The notes below the pieces were generated by a model. It had not been told where the DNA came from. It ran no database searches and saw only the letters and a list, made by a program, of their open reading frames with translations. 42,985 bases of DNA from an uncultured Prevotellaceae bacterium. Its GTDB lineage: Bacteria; Bacteroidota; Bacteroidia; Bacteroidales; Bacteroidaceae. The translations under genes and the position numbers were made by a program. Below are positions 41,861-42,985 of this stretch, in pieces (the stretch's first letter is position 1; each line of letters begins with the position of its first letter). The DNA is taken from NCBI GenBank assembly GCA_902795605.1, contig CADBLU010000084.1, positions 1-42,985 of the forward strand, read 5' to 3'.

Positions 41861-42985
41861 CATACAGCCGGCCGACCGGCTCAGCCTTGTGCAGGAATAC
41901 TACTTCAGCCGCAAACTCAAGGAGGTGGCCAGACTCAACGCCGAAGGACGCGACATCATCAGCCTCGCCATCGGAAGCCCCGACATGCCGCCATCGCCAC
42001 AGACAGTGGACAAACTCTGCGAGGTGGCAAGGAAAGCCGACACTCACGGCTATCAGCCCACCATGGGCACACCCGAGCTGCGGAAAGCCATGGCAGGATT
42101 CTACAGCAGATGGTATGGCGTCACCCTCAACCCCGACAACGAGGTGCTTCCGCTCATCGGAAGCAAGGAGGGCATCCTGCACGTCACCCTCGCCTTCGTC
42201 AACCCCGGAGACGCCGTCCTCGTGCCCGACCCCGGTTATCCCACCTACACCTCGCTGAGCAAACTCCTCGGGGCACGCATCATCAACTACAACCTGCGCG
42301 AGGACAACGGATGGCAGCCCGACTTCGACGAACTGGAGCAGATGGACCTCAGCGACGTCAAACTCATGTGGACCAACTATCCTAATATGCCCACAGGAGG
42401 CAACGCACGCATGGAGACCTATGAGCGGCTCGTAGACTTCGCACGGAGGAAAGGCATCGTCGTCGTCAACGACAACCCCTACTCGCTCATCCTCAACGAC
42501 CATCCCCTCTCACTGCTGCAGGTGGAGGGCGCCAAGGAATGCTGCATCGAGTTCAACTCGATGAGCAAGAGCCACAACATGCCGGGATGGCGCGTAGGCC
42601 TCTGCGCCACCAACGCCACCTTCATCTCCTGGATCCTCAAGGTGAAAAGCAATATCGACAGCGGCACGTTCAGAGGCATACAGCTCGCCGCCGCCGAAGC
42701 CTACGCCAACGACCAGGAATGGCACCGCATGGCCAACATCGATACCTATGCACGCCGCCGCCGGCTGGCCGAGCAGATCATGACCACCCTGCAATGCACC
42801 TTCGACCCCATGCAGGTGGGTATGTTCCTCTGGGGAAGGATCCCCGACAGCTACGACGATGTGGAGACGCTCACCGAGCGGGTGCTCCACGAGGCACGGG
42901 TCTTCATCACCCCGGGATTCATCTTCGGAGAGAACGGGCGCCGCTACATCCGCATCTCACTGTGCGCCAAAGAGGAGAAGATGCA
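41841..42985 (+). CDS. PLP-dependent aminotransferase, class I/II (partial, 3' end outside window)
   Basis: 381 codons are visible from the ATG at 41841 (MEDRRTDIQPADRLSLVQEY). It is a fold-type I aminotransferase: AIGSPDMPP (~46-54), YQPTMGTPELRKAMA, VPDPGYPTYTSL, the PLP-stabilising WTNYPNMPTGG and NDNPYSLIL, and the PLP Lys in EFNSMSKSHNMPGWRVGL. The C-terminal Arg region (RYIRISLCA) is just reached. Coupled to pheA by a 20-base overlap, it probably transaminates phenylpyruvate and hydroxyphenylpyruvate; an LL-diaminopimelate or aspartate aminotransferase activity cannot be excluded. In related genomes DAHP synthase/chorismate mutase and tyrA follow, but the window ends first. Confidence 0.9.
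   Translation, partial: MEDRRTDIQPADRLSLVQEYYFSRKLKEVARLNAEGRDIISLAIGSPDMPPSPQTVDKLCEVARKADTHGYQPTMGTPELRKAMAGFYSRWYGVTLNPDNEVLPLIGSKEGILHVTLAFVNPGDAVLVPDPGYPTYTSLSKLLGARIINYNLREDNGWQPDFDELEQMDLSDVKLMWTNYPNMPTGGNARMETYERLVDFARRKGIVVVNDNPYSLILNDHPLSLLQVEGAKECCIEFNSMSKSHNMPGWRVGLCATNATFISWILKVKSNIDSGTFRGIQLAAAEAYANDQEWHRMANIDTYARRRRLAEQIMTTLQCTFDPMQVGMFLWGRIPDSYDDVETLTERVLHEARVFITPGFIFGENGRRYIRISLCAKEEKM

Overview
The window reads as chromosomal DNA of a Bacteroidales bacterium, most likely a Prevotella-type (Prevotellaceae) organism. The reasons are the repeated promoter element TAnnTTTG with a TTTG-like box about 19-22 bases upstream (for example upstream of trpS, tRNA-Val, the GH51 gene and pheA), weak or absent Shine-Dalgarno sequences, gene orders such as guaB-PPIase-surA-ostA-mutL and tig-clpP-clpX-recQ, OmpA-type porins, and pectin/arabinan carbohydrate enzymes. 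Genes are G+C-rich; intergenic regions are A+T-rich and full of short repeats. No rRNA, prophage, transposase or CRISPR array was seen.

Layout. 1-2300 (minus): the repeat-rich start of a probable RluB-type pseudouridine synthase, purB and tRNA-Val(UAC). 2575-3794 (plus): trpS with promoter and terminator, then tandem-repeat filler. 3955-5170 (minus): an OmpA-family porin. 5343-13356 (minus): one operon, guaB, two PpiC-type isomerase/chaperones, an OstA-like LPS-export protein and mutL. 13666-19913 (minus): a small secreted 20-residue-repeat protein, recQ, clpX, clpP and tig. 20221-22136 (minus): lptB behind an OmpA-like gene. 22394-23730 (plus): cobS and cobC for the last steps of cobamide synthesis. 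23746-24591 (minus): an A+T-richer TIR-domain membrane protein gene with a TAG at codon 4. 24828-28752 (minus): a five-gene membrane operon (bacterial PH domain, M48 lipoprotein protease, NfeD, SPFH/band-7, WecB-like epimerase). 28753-29610: a repeat-rich non-coding stretch ending in a promoter. 29611-39010: GH51 arabinofuranosidase, a Sel1-repeat protein, a barrel-like protein on the other strand, and a pectin module (KdgF-like cupin, GH43, PL10-mutarotase fusion). 39308-40740 (plus): a secreted Cys-containing protein and a TPR protein. 40791-42985 (plus): an aromatic amino acid operon with a Tyr/Phe-rich leader peptide and attenuator, pheA, and the start of a PLP aminotransferase.

How the parts work together. 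The envelope theme is strong: SurA-like chaperones, OstA-like protein and LptB (LPS export and outer-membrane assembly), two OmpA proteins and the SPFH/NfeD/M48 set. The pectin genes make a logical chain: PL10 cuts pectate, KdgF handles the unsaturated uronate, GH43 and GH51 remove arabinose side chains, and the mutarotase domain equilibrates sugar anomers; SusC/SusD are not in the window.

The observations most worth checking are the complete ribosome-mediated attenuator in front of pheA, the WecB-like protein that keeps UDP-binding residues but lacks two catalytic residues, a ClpP with Asn at the catalytic Asp position, a MutL without its nuclease metal sites, and the amber-interrupted TIR gene. 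All identifications are by reading motifs; no database search was run.
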